This document shows, piece by piece, positions 38,130 to 46,179 of a stretch of 64,000 nt of DNA. Every line of letters begins with the position of its first letter. The first letter of the stretch is position 1. The DNA is from an uncultured Acidovorax sp. Lineage in GTDB: Bacteria; Pseudomonadota; Gammaproteobacteria; Burkholderiales; Burkholderiaceae_C. A program made the position numbers and the translations under genes. The stretch covers positions 62,001-126,000 of the forward strand of contig CAJYHL010000019.1 of NCBI GenBank assembly GCA_913774625.1, written 5' to 3'. A model generated the notes under the pieces. It ran no database searches and was not told the DNA's origin. It was given only the letters and a program-made list of their open reading frames with translations.

Positions 38130-39083
38130 TCAGCTTCGCAAGTCCTCAGGCGCGGATCGCGCAGCGCGCGACGGCAAGGTCGCCAGCACCACGCTGGCCA
38201 GGGCGATGCAGAAGGCCAGCACCTGCATGCCGGTGAAGCGCTCGCCCAGCGCCAGCACGCCCATCAGGGCGGCGCTGACCGGCAGCAGCACCGTGAAGAT
38301 GCCTCCCTGGGCGGCCGGTACCGCCTTGAGCCCGGTCATCCAGAGCCACACCGTCCAGACGCAGGCGGCCAAGGCGTAGAAGAGCAGCAGCAGCCAGGTG
38401 CCGGCCTCCACGGCTGCGAAGTCGAACCCCCGGGCGGCATGGAGGCCCAGGGGCGTCGCCAGCACGAAGCCCCACAGATTGATGAGCGAGGTGATGCGCT
38501 TGGGCCCCAGCGTGCCGGTCAGCTTCTTGCCGATCACCGAATACGCCGCCTCGCAGATGGATGCAGCCAGCAGGAGCAAATAGCCCAGCCAGGCGGAGTC
38601 GGCCATGCCGGAGGCCGCCTGCGCTGCACTCGCCGGCGCATGGTGCTCCGTCTTCGAGAGCGCGAAGAGCAATATGCCGACCACCGCCAGCACCACCGAG
38701 AACCAGGTGCGCGGTGCCACCTGCTCGCGCAAGAACAGCCAGCTCATTACCGCTACCGCCGCCGGTATCGAGGCCATGATGACTCCCGCCGAGGTCGCGC
38801 TGGTCATGCTGACCCCATAGATCATGCATACCGTGAACAGGAAGTTGCCCAGCAGCGACTGCAGGAACAGCAGGGCCATCGTGCGGCGGTCCAGCGGCGG
38901 TTCGCCGGCAGGCTTCTTCAGCCAGTGCAGCATGGCGACGCCACCGATGCCGAAGCGCATCCAGGCCAGCAGAAAGACGGGGAAGGTGGCCGCCAGGGGC
39001 TTGGACAGGGCCACGTAGCTGCCGACCAGCGACATGCTGAGGGCCAGGCACAGATAGGCGACGGGGCGGCGAGGGGGATTCAC
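38130..39083 (-). CDS. EamA/DMT-family permease
   Basis: The 317-residue protein has ten hydrophobic segments and two EamA repeats. Family marks are MSLVGSYVALSKPLAATFPV, FLLAWMRFGIGGVAML, and TSATSAGVIMASIPAAVAVM. The start at 39083 is a GTG, the only codon that keeps the first helix complete. Most are exporters of amino acids or metabolites; the substrate here is unknown. It is divergent from the gamma-glutamylcyclotransferase-like gene over 38 bases. Confidence 0.88.
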   Translation of the reverse strand: MNPPRRPVAYLCLALSMSLVGSYVALSKPLAATFPVFLLAWMRFGIGGVAMLHWLKKPAGEPPLDRRTMALLFLQSLLGNFLFTVCMIYGVSMTSATSAGVIMASIPAAVAVMSWLFLREQVAPRTWFSVVLAVVGILLFALSKTEHHAPASAAQAASGMADSAWLGYLLLLAASICEAAYSVIGKKLTGTLGPKRITSLINLWGFVLATPLGLHAARGFDFAAVEAGTWLLLLFYALAACVWTVWLWMTGLKAVPAAQGGIFTVLLPVSAALMGVLALGERFTGMQVLAFCIALASVVLATLPSRAARSAPEDLRS

Positions 39084-39121
39084 TAGACTGCGGGCGAAGG
39101 ATTTTTTTGAGCCCCTGCATC

Positions 39122-39562
39122 ATGCACCACCCATTGCCTCCCGAAAGCGCACCGCCGCGCCACGTCTTCGTTTATGGAACCCTGCGGCGCGGCGGCAGTA
39201 ACGACATCACCCGGCTGCAACCCGCGCCTGTGTGGGTGGGTGCTGCCGTGCTGCGCGGCGCGCTGTACGGCCTCGGGCCTTACCCGGGGATGCGCCTGGA
39301 CGGAAGTGCGGAGCAGGATCGGCCGGTCGTCGGCGAGGTCTATGCGGTCACGCCCCTGCTGGAAAGGCAACTGGACCTCATCGAGGGGCTGGATCCCGAC
39401 GCACCGCCCGCGGATGCGGACGAGTACGCCAAACGCGATGTCGTGGTCGAGCTGGCCGGCCGGCCGCTGGCCTGCTTCATGTACGAGATCCATCCGCGCT
39501 ATGCGCTGCCCGAGGCGCGGCTGCCGCACGGCGACTGGTTCCAGGTCATGCCGCCGGTGTAG
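39122..39562 (+). CDS. Gamma-glutamylcyclotransferase-like (AIG2/GGCT-fold) protein
   Basis: The 146-residue product has the BtrG/GGCT fold signature: HVFVYGTLRRGGSN at the N-terminus, GALYGLGPYPGMRLDG, and VVGEVYAVTPLLERQLDLIE, which carries the conserved Glu near LIEG. Family enzymes release pyroglutamate from gamma-glutamyl amines; the substrate here is unknown. The ATG at 39122 is preferred over a TTG 15 bases upstream. Confidence 0.85.
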   Translation: MHHPLPPESAPPRHVFVYGTLRRGGSNDITRLQPAPVWVGAAVLRGALYGLGPYPGMRLDGSAEQDRPVVGEVYAVTPLLERQLDLIEGLDPDAPPADADEYAKRDVVVELAGRPLACFMYEIHPRYALPEARLPHGDWFQVMPPV

Positions 39563-39645
39563 GACTAGAGCTGAAAGGCCTGCCTTTCATCATGCAGTCA
39601 TGGCCTTTCATGATGTGGCATGCAAAAATGCCGCACTGCACAAAA

Positions 39646-39664
39646 ATTTCTCGATATGAGAAAT
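39646..39664. promoter_or_regulatory. ATTTCTC/GAGAAAT inverted repeat upstream of aceA
   Basis: ATTTCTC (39646-39652) and GAGAAAT (39658-39664) flank GATAT as a perfect 7-bp inverted repeat. A further GGAGAAATT follows at 39677-39685. It lies 165 bases before aceA in an AT-rich control region and may be an operator. Confidence 0.45.
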
Positions 39665-39724
39665 CTCTTGCCGCATGGAGAAATTGGCGTCGTATGTCAT
39701 TGATATTAAAGAGAAAAATTTATC

Positions 39725-39767
39725 TCTTATATAAGACATAAGAGCTTGCATGGGTCTTATAGAAGAC
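39725..39767 (+). promoter_or_regulatory. Paired CTTATATAAG-type operators upstream of aceA
   Basis: TCTTATATAAGA (39725-39736) is a perfect palindrome. GTCTTATAGAAGAC (39754-39767), 17 bases further, is a near-perfect second copy. The pair sits 60-100 bases before the aceA start, suitable for dimer pairs of a GntR-type regulator. The regulator is not encoded nearby; its identity is inferred only from the motif shape. Confidence 0.55.
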
Positions 39768-39828
39768 TTAAAGTAGTTCCCAAGGGCAGCCCCGCCCGAT
39801 GATCCCAAGACCTCAACAGGAGTGAACC

Positions 39829-41160
39829 ATGCCGCAATCGCTGAATGCCCAACTGAGCCGTGAACAACAGATCGCCGCCCTCGAGCTCGACTGGGCGCAA
39901 AACCCGCGCTGGAAGGGTGTCAAGCGCAACTACTCGGCCGCCGACGTGGTGCGCCTGCGCGGCAGCCTGCAGCCGCAGTACACGCTGGCTCAGCGCGGTG
40001 CGGAAAAGCTCTGGGACAAGGTCAACGGCAGTGCCAAGAAGGGCTACGTGAACGCCTTCGGCGCCATTTCCGCGGGCCAGGCGATGCAGCAGGCCAAGGC
40101 CGGCCTGGAAGCGGTGTACCTCTCTGGCTGGCAGGTGGCGGCCGACGGCAACACCTCGGAAACCATGTATCCCGACCAGTCGCTCTATGCCTACGACTCG
40201 GTGCCCACCATGGTCCGCCGCATCAACAACACCTTCAAGCGTGCCGACGAGATCCAGTGGAGCCGGGGCATCAATCCGGGCGACCAGGAATTCATCGACT
40301 ACTTCCTGCCCATCGTGGCTGACGCCGAAGCCGGCTTCGGCGGCGTGCTGAACGCTTTCGAACTGATGAAGAACATGATCGCCGCGGGCGCTGCTGGCGT
40401 CCACTTCGAAGACCAGCTGGCTGCCGTGAAGAAGTGCGGCCACATGGGCGGCAAGGTGCTGGTGCCCACCCAGGAAGCCATCGAAAAGCTGCTGGCCGCC
40501 CGCTTCGCCGCCGACACCATGGGCGTGCCCACCATCATCCTGGCGCGCACCGATGCCGAGGCCGCCAACCTGATCACCTCCGACCATGACGCCAACGACA
40601 AGCCGTTCCTGACGGGCGAGCGCACGCAGGAAGGCTTCTACCGCGTGAAGAACGGCCTGGAGCAGGCCATCAGCCGTGGCGTCGCCTATGCACCCTATGC
40701 CGATCTGGTGTGGTGCGAAACCGGCGTGCCCGATATCGGCTTCGCCCGCGAGTTCGCACAGGCCGTGCATGCCGCCTGCCCGGGCAAGCTGCTGTCGTAT
40801 AACTGCTCGCCTTCCTTCAACTGGAAGAAGAACCTCAACGACAAGCAGATCGCCTCGTTCCAGGAAGAGCTGTCCGCGCTGGGCTACAAGTACCAGTTCA
40901 TCACGCTGGCCGGCATCCACATCAACTGGTACAACACCTTCCAGTTCGCCCATGCCTATGCGCGCGGCGAAGGCATGAAGCACTATGTGGAGCAGGTGCA
41001 GGAACCCGAATTCGCAGCGCGCGAAAAGGGCTACACCTTCGTTTCCCACCAGCAGGAAGTGGGCGCGGGCTATTTCGACGACGTCACCACCGTGATCCAG
41101 GGCGGCACCTCCAGCGTGAAGGCGCTGACGGGTTCCACCGAGGAAGAGCAGTTCCACTGA
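39829..41160 (+). CDS. aceA: Isocitrate lyase
   Basis: AceA cleaves isocitrate to succinate and glyoxylate, the first glyoxylate-shunt step that allows growth on acetate or fatty acids. The 443-residue protein has the signature [11 protein letters not shown] with the catalytic Cys. It also has [19 protein letters not shown] and [17 protein letters not shown] lies 8 bases before the ATG. The upstream 266 bases hold palindromic operators but no gene, and an intrinsic terminator follows. Malate synthase is not adjacent. Confidence 0.97.
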   Translation: MPQSLNAQLSREQQIAALELDWAQNPRWKGVKRNYSAADVVRLRGSLQPQYTLAQRGAEKLWDKVNGSAKKGYVNAFGAISAGQAMQQAKAGLEAVYLSGWQVAADGNTSETMYPDQSLYAYDSVPTMVRRINNTFKRADEIQWSRGINPGDQEFIDYFLPIVADAEAGFGGVLNAFELMKNMIAAGAAGVHFEDQLAAVKKCGHMGGKVLVPTQEAIEKLLAARFAADTMGVPTIILARTDAEAANLITSDHDANDKPFLTGERTQEGFYRVKNGLEQAISRGVAYAPYADLVWCETGVPDIGFAREFAQAVHAACPGKLLSYNCSPSFNWKKNLNDKQIASFQEELSALGYKYQFITLAGIHINWYNTFQFAHAYARGEGMKHYVEQVQEPEFAAREKGYTFVSHQQEVGAGYFDDVTTVIQGGTSSVKALTGSTEEEQFH

Positions 41161-41212
41161 TCCGTCGAGCTTGAACCCGGGCCCGCAGGCCCGGGCTGCC
41201 CTCTGCGGTCCC

Positions 41213-41242
41213 AGCCCGGTTGGCTTGCCAGCCGGGCTTTTT
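41213..41242 (+). terminator. Intrinsic terminator after aceA
   Basis: AGCCCGG and TGGC (41213-41224) pair with GCCA and CCGGGCT (41227-41238), with one mismatch, followed by a T-run to 41242. Confidence 0.85.
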
Positions 41243-41297
41243 CGTTGCCGCGTGCCCGCGCCCGGCTGCTTCGCGGCCCGATGCCAGGCGTCGGGGG

Positions 41298-41303
41298 TAA
41301 AAT
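41298..41303 (+). promoter_or_regulatory. Candidate -10 element of the thrS operon
   Basis: TAAAAT lies 45 bases before the Thr-rich leader peptide and about 220 before thrS. No good -35 hexamer is found at 16-18 bases. A start near 41310 would place leader peptide and attenuator inside the transcript. Confidence 0.4.
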
Positions 41304-41347
41304 CGCCGGCTACTTCCACCAACAAGGGCGAGAAAGGCAATCTGGTT

Positions 41348-41389
41348 ATGACACCGCGAACTACTTCGGAGAAGTCCACCGGCCGCTAG
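41348..41389 (+). CDS. Threonine-rich leader peptide of thrS
   Basis: This 13-codon frame reads [13 protein letters not shown] and ends in TAG. Four of thirteen residues are Thr (codons ACA, ACT, ACT, ACC). The frame ends 45 bases before an intrinsic terminator that lies upstream of the threonyl-tRNA synthetase gene. That is the arrangement of classic amino-acid attenuators, where ribosome stalling at codons of the cognate amino acid prevents termination. The Shine-Dalgarno sequence is weak (AAAGG 11 bases upstream), which is the main doubt. Confidence 0.55.
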   Translation: MTPRTTSEKSTGR

Positions 41390-41398
41390 AGGCTGGAC

Positions 41399-41470
41399 GT
41401 TCGCGCCTGCACACCTGATTTGCACACTCTCTCCAAAAGCGCGGACACCGTTCCGCGCTTTTGTTTTTTT
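41399..41470 (+). promoter_or_regulatory. Attenuator: antiterminator and terminator before thrS
   Basis: The terminator is AAAAGCGCGGA (41435-41445) paired with TCCGCGCTTTT (41452-41462), followed by GTTTTTTT to 41470. GTTCGCGC (41399-41406) can instead pair over 8 bases with GCGCGGAC (41439-41446), the terminator's left arm. In turn CCGGCC (41379-41384), within the leader peptide, can pair with GGCTGG (41391-41396). These are the three alternative stems of a ribosome-controlled attenuator. The thrS ATG is 56 bases after the U-run. Confidence 0.6.
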
Positions 41471-41525
41471 GGGCGCTGCGCGGGCATTTCATGCATTCGA
41501 TCGATTGACCCACAGGACTCATCCC

Positions 41526-43445
41526 ATGATTCAGATCACGCTTCCCGACAACTCCCAGCGCGAATTCCCAGGCCCCGTCTCGGTGGCCGATGTGGCACGC
41601 TCCATCGGCCCCGGCCTGGCCAAGATCACGGTGGCCGGCAAGGTGGACGGCCGGCTGGTGGATGCCTGCGACCTCATCGAGCGCGACGCGCGCCTGCAGA
41701 TCATCACCCCGCGCGACCAGGAAGGCGTGGAGATCATCCGCCACTCCTGCGCCCACCTGGTGGGCCATGCGGTCAAGCAGCTCTATCCCACGGCCCGGAT
41801 GGTGATCGGGCCGGTGATCGAGGAGGGCTTCTACTACGACATCGCCTTCGAGCGCCCCTTCACGCCCGATGACATCGCCGCCATAGAAAAGCGCATGAAG
41901 GAACTGATCGCCCAGGACTACGACGTCATCAAGAAGATGACGCCGCGTGCCGAGGTGATCGAGGTCTTCCGATCGCGCGGCGAGGAATACAAGCTGCGCC
42001 TGATCGAGGACATGCCGGACGAAACCGCCATGGGTCTCTACTACCACCAGGAATACGTGGACATGTGCCGTGGTCCCCACGTGCCGAACACGCGCTTCCT
42101 GAAGGCGTTCAAGCTCACGCGCGTGTCGGGCGCCTACTGGCGCGGCGATGCCAAGAACGAACAGCTGCAGCGCATCTACGGAACGGCCTGGGCCGACAAG
42201 AAGGATCTGGACGCCTACATCCAGCGTATCGAGGAAGCCGAGAAGCGCGACCACCGCAAGCTCGGTCGCGAACTGGATCTGTTCCACATCGACGAGCATT
42301 CCCCCGGCACGGTGTTCTGGCATCCCAAAGGCTGGACGGTGTGGCAGGGCGTGGAGCAGTACATGCGCCAGGTCTATCGCGACAACGGCTACCAGGAAGT
42401 GAAGGGGCCGCAGATCCTGGACAAACAGCTCTGGGAAAAGACCGGCCACTGGGACAAGTACCGCGAGAACATGTTCACGACGGAGAGCGAGAAGCACGAC
42501 TACGCGCTCAAGCCGATGAACTGTCCCGGCCACATCCTGATCTTCAACCAGGGCGTCAAGAGCTACCGCGATCTGCCGCTGCGCTTCGGCGAGTTCGGCC
42601 AGTGCCACCGCAACGAACCCACGGGCGGGCTGCACGGCATCATGCGCGTGCGGGCCTTCACGCAGGACGACGGCCACATCTTCTGCACCGAAGACCAGAT
42701 CCAGCAGGAGTGCATCAACTTCACGGCTTTGCTGCAGAAGGTCTACAAGGACTTCGGCTTCACCGACATCATCTACAAGGTGGCCACGCGGCCGGAAAAG
42801 CGCATCGGCTCCGAAGAGAGCTGGGACCGTGCGGAGCACGCGCTGATCGAGAGCCTGAAGGCCTCGGGCTGCGAATACCAGATCGCCGTGGGCGACGGCG
42901 CCTTCTACGGCCCCAAACTCGAATACACGCTGCGCGACGCCATCGGTCGCCATTGGCAGTGCGGCACCATCCAGGTCGATCCGTCGATGCCTGCGCGCCT
43001 GGGCGCCGAGTACGTGGGCGAAGATGGCGCCCGGCACACGCCCATCGTGCTGCACCGAGCCATCGTCGGCAGCCTGGAGCGCTTCATCGGCATCCTGATC
43101 GAGCAGCATGCGGGTGCCTTGCCGACCTGGCTGGCTCCGGTGCAGGTCGCCGTGCTCAACATCACGGGCGCGCAGGACGAATACTGTCGCGAAATCGCCG
43201 CAAAATTGCAAAAAGCTTTGCCGCATCAAAGCCTTAGAGTCGTCACCGACCTGCGTAACGAAAAGATCACGTATAAAATACGGGAGCATTCGTTGCAAAA
43301 GCTGCCCTACATCCTCGTCGCTGGCGAGAAGGAAAAGGCGGCCGGCGCCGTCGCAGTGCGCGCCCGAGGCAATCGAGACCTCGGTGTGATGTCCCTCGAA
43401 GCGTTCGTTGCGCTCATCGCCGAGGACATCGCCTCTAAAGCCTGA
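41526..43445 (+). CDS. thrS: Threonyl-tRNA synthetase
   Basis: ThrS charges tRNA-Thr. The 639-residue protein has an N-terminal TGS domain ([17 protein letters not shown]). The editing domain has [16 protein letters not shown]. The class II core includes the zinc Cys in MNCPGH and the motif 2 region [16 protein letters not shown]-like, here [16 protein letters not shown]. The anticodon-binding domain is C-terminal. The ATG at 41526 matches known N-termini; the longer frame enters the attenuator. It heads the thrS-infC-rpmI-rplT-pheST-ihfA block. Confidence 0.97.
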   Translation: MIQITLPDNSQREFPGPVSVADVARSIGPGLAKITVAGKVDGRLVDACDLIERDARLQIITPRDQEGVEIIRHSCAHLVGHAVKQLYPTARMVIGPVIEEGFYYDIAFERPFTPDDIAAIEKRMKELIAQDYDVIKKMTPRAEVIEVFRSRGEEYKLRLIEDMPDETAMGLYYHQEYVDMCRGPHVPNTRFLKAFKLTRVSGAYWRGDAKNEQLQRIYGTAWADKKDLDAYIQRIEEAEKRDHRKLGRELDLFHIDEHSPGTVFWHPKGWTVWQGVEQYMRQVYRDNGYQEVKGPQILDKQLWEKTGHWDKYRENMFTTESEKHDYALKPMNCPGHILIFNQGVKSYRDLPLRFGEFGQCHRNEPTGGLHGIMRVRAFTQDDGHIFCTEDQIQQECINFTALLQKVYKDFGFTDIIYKVATRPEKRIGSEESWDRAEHALIESLKASGCEYQIAVGDGAFYGPKLEYTLRDAIGRHWQCGTIQVDPSMPARLGAEYVGEDGARHTPIVLHRAIVGSLERFIGILIEQHAGALPTWLAPVQVAVLNITGAQDEYCREIAAKLQKALPHQSLRVVTDLRNEKITYKIREHSLQKLPYILVAGEKEKAAGAVAVRARGNRDLGVMSLEAFVALIAEDIASKA

Positions 43446-43490
43446 TTTGGTTGAAAACATGCTTTAGCTCGCGTGGGCAGGGCGGCATTA

Positions 43491-43507
43491 GCTACTATTT
43501 TTGTAGC
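43491..43507. repeat. Palindrome between thrS and infC
   Basis: GCTAC (43491-43495) and GTAGC (43503-43507) flank TATTTTT. It lies 24 bases before the infC start and resembles the palindromes in truB and rlmD. Confidence 0.4.
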
Positions 43508-43530
43508 ATCTTGATTGAAGGAAAATAGTC

Positions 43531-44136
43531 ATCGCTACTGAATTTCGTGATCGTCGTCACCGCGAAGAGCGCAAGCACCGCCTGAACCGGGAAATCATGG
43601 CCCCTGAGGTCCGCCTCTCGGGTCCGGATAACGAGCCTCTAGGCGTGGTGAGTCTGATGGAAGCCCTCCGCATGGCGGGCGAACTGGATGTGGACCTGGT
43701 GGAGATCGCCGCCACGGCCAGCCCTCCCGTGTGCCGCCTGATGGACTATGGCAAGTTCAAGTATCTTGAACAAAAGCGCGCGGCGGAAGCCAAGGCCAAG
43801 CAGACGGTCATCGAAATCAAGGAAGTGAAGTTCCGTCCCGGTACCGATGACGGCGACTACAACATCAAGATGCGCAATATCCGCCGCTTCCTGGCGGATG
43901 GAGACAAGTGCAAGATCACCCTGCGGTTCCGTGGTCGCGAGATCACCCACCAGGAACTGGGCCTTGCCTTGCTCAACCGCATCCGTGACGACCTGGGCGA
44001 CTCGATCATCGTCGAGCAGTTTCCCAAGCTCGAAGGCCGCCAGATGATCATGATGATCGCGCCGGGCCGCAAGAAGCCGGCGGCTGCCAGCAAGCCTGCG
44101 GGCGAAGCGGCTGGCACGGCCGCTCCGGCGGCCTGA
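43531..44136 (+). CDS. infC: Translation initiation factor IF-3, AUC start codon
   Basis: IF-3 keeps ribosomal subunits apart and checks start-codon choice. The first ATG in frame (43597) would cut off 22 conserved residues. Starting at the ATC at 43531 gives [20 protein letters not shown] after the initiator, the expected N-terminus, with AAGGA upstream. Non-AUG starts of infC are known and let IF-3 repress its own translation; AUU is used in E. coli. The 201-residue protein has both halves joined by a Lys-rich linker ([18 protein letters not shown]), and an Ala/Pro C-terminal tail longer than usual. Confidence 0.93.
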   Translation: MATEFRDRRHREERKHRLNREIMAPEVRLSGPDNEPLGVVSLMEALRMAGELDVDLVEIAATASPPVCRLMDYGKFKYLEQKRAAEAKAKQTVIEIKEVKFRPGTDDGDYNIKMRNIRRFLADGDKCKITLRFRGREITHQELGLALLNRIRDDLGDSIIVEQFPKLEGRQMIMMIAPGRKKPAAASKPAGEAAGTAAPAA

Positions 44137-44147
44137 AGCAAAAGGGG

Positions 44148-44311
44148 TTGGCCGAAAGGCCGGCCTCGGTTGGGATTTTGAATGTGCGGTGCGGGGCTGC
44201 AAGGCCCCGTGCCGCAACAGATGGCATGCAATGCATGCCGTCGCGCAGCGCAGCAATGCGGCTGCTTAAAAGTGGCTCGGGGCCAACAAGTTCGCGAATC
44301 GGTTCGCGAAC
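44148..44311 (+). promoter_or_regulatory. Multi-hairpin leader between infC and rpmI
   Basis: The 207 bases between infC and rpmI hold five consecutive potential hairpins. They are GGCC-GAAA-GGCC (44150-44161), GCGG-tg-CGGGGC with GCCCCG-tg-CCGC (44186-44215), GGCATG/CATGCC (44223-44239), a GCAGC...GCTGC stem (44245-44265), and GTTCGCGAA-TCGG-TTCGCGAAC (44290-44311). In E. coli and Bacillus, L20 binds the mRNA ahead of rpmI-rplT to repress it. A similar role is inferred from position; the structure was not computed. Confidence 0.45.
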
Positions 44312-44343
44312 GCCTCGCGAGCACAAAGAAAAGGAGCATTCAC

Positions 44344-44547
44344 ATGCCCAAAATGAAGACCAAGAGCAGCGCGAAAAAGCGTTTCCGCGTTCGTCCCGGT
44401 GGCACCGTCAAGCGCGGTCAAGCCTTCAAGCGTCACATCTTGACCAAGAAGACCACCAAGAACAAGCGCCATCTGCGTGGTGCAGTGAACGTGCATGAGA
44501 CCAACATGGGCTCCATTGCACAGATGCTGCCGAGCGCCGGCCTGTAA
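44344..44547 (+). CDS. rpmI: 50S ribosomal protein L35
   Basis: The 67-residue basic protein has the L35 pattern [20 protein letters not shown] and [18 protein letters not shown] lies 5 bases before the ATG. It is followed by rplT after 25 bases and preceded by infC, the standard infC-rpmI-rplT operon. The C-terminal [11 protein letters not shown] is typical of betaproteobacteria. Confidence 0.97.
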   Translation: MPKMKTKSSAKKRFRVRPGGTVKRGQAFKRHILTKKTTKNKRHLRGAVNVHETNMGSIAQMLPSAGL

Positions 44548-44572
44548 TAACTGACGAACAAGGAGTACTCAC

Positions 44573-44935
44573 ATGCCTCGCGTCAAACGTGGTGTAACGG
44601 CCCGTGCCCGTCACAAGAAAGTTCTAGCCCTCGCCAAGGGTTTCCGTGGTCGCCGCGGTAATGTCTTCCGCATCGCCAAGCAGGCGGTGATGAAGGCCGG
44701 GCAATATGCCTACCGTGACCGCCGCAACAAGAAGCGCGTGTTCCGCCAACTGTGGATCGCCCGTATCAACGCCGCTTCGCGCGAACTGGGCCTGACCTAC
44801 AGCCAGTTCACGAACGGCCTGAAGAAGGCTTCCATCGAGATCGACCGCAAGATGCTGGCCGACCTCGCGGTGCATGACAAGGCTGCCTTCGGCAGCATCG
44901 TGGAACAGGTCAAGGCCAAGCTGGCTGCTGCTTGA
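44573..44935 (+). CDS. rplT: 50S ribosomal protein L20
   Basis: The 120-residue protein has the L20 N-terminal extension [40 protein letters not shown] and the globular C-terminal domain [12 protein letters not shown]-like, here [17 protein letters not shown]20 is needed early in 50S assembly and represses the rpmI-rplT mRNA in other bacteria. AAGGAG precedes the ATG. Confidence 0.97.
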   Translation: MPRVKRGVTARARHKKVLALAKGFRGRRGNVFRIAKQAVMKAGQYAYRDRRNKKRVFRQLWIARINAASRELGLTYSQFTNGLKKASIEIDRKMLADLAVHDKAAFGSIVEQVKAKLAAA

Positions 44936-44981
44936 TTTCACGCTTGGGTGCTATCTTTTAGGTAGTGCTCTGCGCAGTAAC

Positions 44982-45019
44982 AACAAGGGCTAGAGCTTGA
45001 AAAGGCACTAGCCCTTGTT
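44982..45019 (+). terminator. Long stem-loop between rplT and pheS
   Basis: AACAAGGGCTAG (44982-44993) and CTAGCCCTTGTT (45008-45019) form a perfect 12-bp stem with a 14-nt loop, 17 bases before pheS. The following bases (CATTTTCACG) are not a strong U-run, so it may be a partial terminator or attenuator. A smaller CTATC/GGTAG hairpin precedes it at 44951-44965. No Phe-rich leader peptide like E. coli pheM was found. Confidence 0.5.
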
Positions 45020-45036
45020 CATTTTCACGAGTCGAT

Positions 45037-46089
45037 ATGAACGAGCTGGATTCCCTGGTCGAGAGCGCACGGCAACTGTTCGCGCAAACCGCAACCCCCG
45101 CTGATCTGGAAAATGCCAAGGCGCAGTTCCTGGGCAAGTCCGGTCGTCTGACCGAGCTGATGAAGGGCATGGCGCAGTTGTCGGTCGAGGAAAAGAAGTC
45201 GCGCGGCGCTGCGATCAATCTGGCCAAGCAGGCCGTGGAAGCGGCCTTGACCGAACGCCGCCAGGCGCTGGCCGATGCGGAACTGCAGGCGCAGCTCAAG
45301 GCCGAAGCGCTGGACGTTTCGCTGCCCGGCCGGCGCCGTGGGCAGGGCGGCCTGCACCCGGTCACCCTCACGCTGGAGCGGATCGAGCAGATCTTCGGCT
45401 CCATGGGTTTCGATGTGGCCGAAGGCCCCGAGATCGAGACCGACTGGTTCAACTTCACCGCGCTGAACACACCGCAGGACCACCCTGCGCGTTCCATGCA
45501 CGACACCTTCTACGTGGAGGGTGGCACCGAAGCCGCCCCCCATCTGCTGCGCACCCACACCAGCCCGATGCAGGTGCGCCATGCCGTCCAGCACGTCAAG
45601 CGCCACCGCGCTCGCATCGACGCCGGTCAGGGCATGCCCGAGATCCGCGTGATCGCGCCCGGCCGTACCTACCGCGTGGACAGCGACGCCACCCACTCGC
45701 CCATGTTCCACCAGTGCGAAGGCCTCTGGATCGGCGAGAACGTGAGCTTCAAGGACCTGAAGGTTGTGTTCACCGATTTCTGCCGCACCTTCTTCGAGAG
45801 CGACGATCTGGTGCTGCGCTTCCGTCCCAGCTTCTTTCCCTTCACCGAGCCCAGCGCGGAGATCGACATCCAGTTCCAGACCGGCCCGCTGGCCGGCCGC
45901 TGGCTCGAAGTCGCGGGCTCCGGGCAGGTGCATCCGAACGTCGTGCGCAACATGGGGCTCGATCCGGAGACCTACATCGGCTTCGCCTTCGGCATGGGCC
46001 CTGACCGGCTGACGATGCTGCGCTACGGGGTCAATGACCTGCGTCTTTTCTTCGACGGCGACATCCGCTTCCTGTCGCAGTTCCAGTAA
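45037..46089 (+). CDS. pheS: Phenylalanyl-tRNA synthetase, alpha subunit
   Basis: PheS is the catalytic subunit of the (alpha beta)2 enzyme. The 350-residue protein has an N-terminal coiled coil (about residues 1-90). The class II core has [19 protein letters not shown], motif 2 [19 protein letters not shown] and [17 protein letters not shown], and the C-terminal [19 protein letters not shown]. It precedes pheT by 90 bases that carry a fragment of the intergenic repeat seen after infB. Confidence 0.97.
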   Translation: MNELDSLVESARQLFAQTATPADLENAKAQFLGKSGRLTELMKGMAQLSVEEKKSRGAAINLAKQAVEAALTERRQALADAELQAQLKAEALDVSLPGRRRGQGGLHPVTLTLERIEQIFGSMGFDVAEGPEIETDWFNFTALNTPQDHPARSMHDTFYVEGGTEAAPHLLRTHTSPMQVRHAVQHVKRHRARIDAGQGMPEIRVIAPGRTYRVDSDATHSPMFHQCEGLWIGENVSFKDLKVVFTDFCRTFFESDDLVLRFRPSFFPFTEPSAEIDIQFQTGPLAGRWLEVAGSGQVHPNVVRNMGLDPETYIGFAFGMGPDRLTMLRYGVNDLRLFFDGDIRFLSQFQ

Positions 46090-46103
46090 GAACGAGCAAG
46101 AAG

Positions 46104-46160
46104 ACGCGGCCCAGCGGGCCGTGGCGTCCGCTGCTCCGCGGCCGGCGCCCCTCAAAGACC
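46104..46160. repeat. Fragment of the intergenic repeat between pheS and pheT
   Basis: GGCGTCCGCTG (46123-46133) and GCTCCGCGGCC (46133-46143) match the two blocks of the element at 2269-2398. The ten or so bases that separate the blocks in that copy are missing here. It fills most of the pheS-pheT gap. Confidence 0.45.
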
Positions 46161-46179
46161 GAATCACGAGAATCCGAAA

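Noticed and set aside
41469-41525. Upstream ATG extending ThrS by 19 residues
   Set aside because: It overlaps the attenuator U-run, lacks a ribosome-binding site and adds sequence foreign to the TGS domain.
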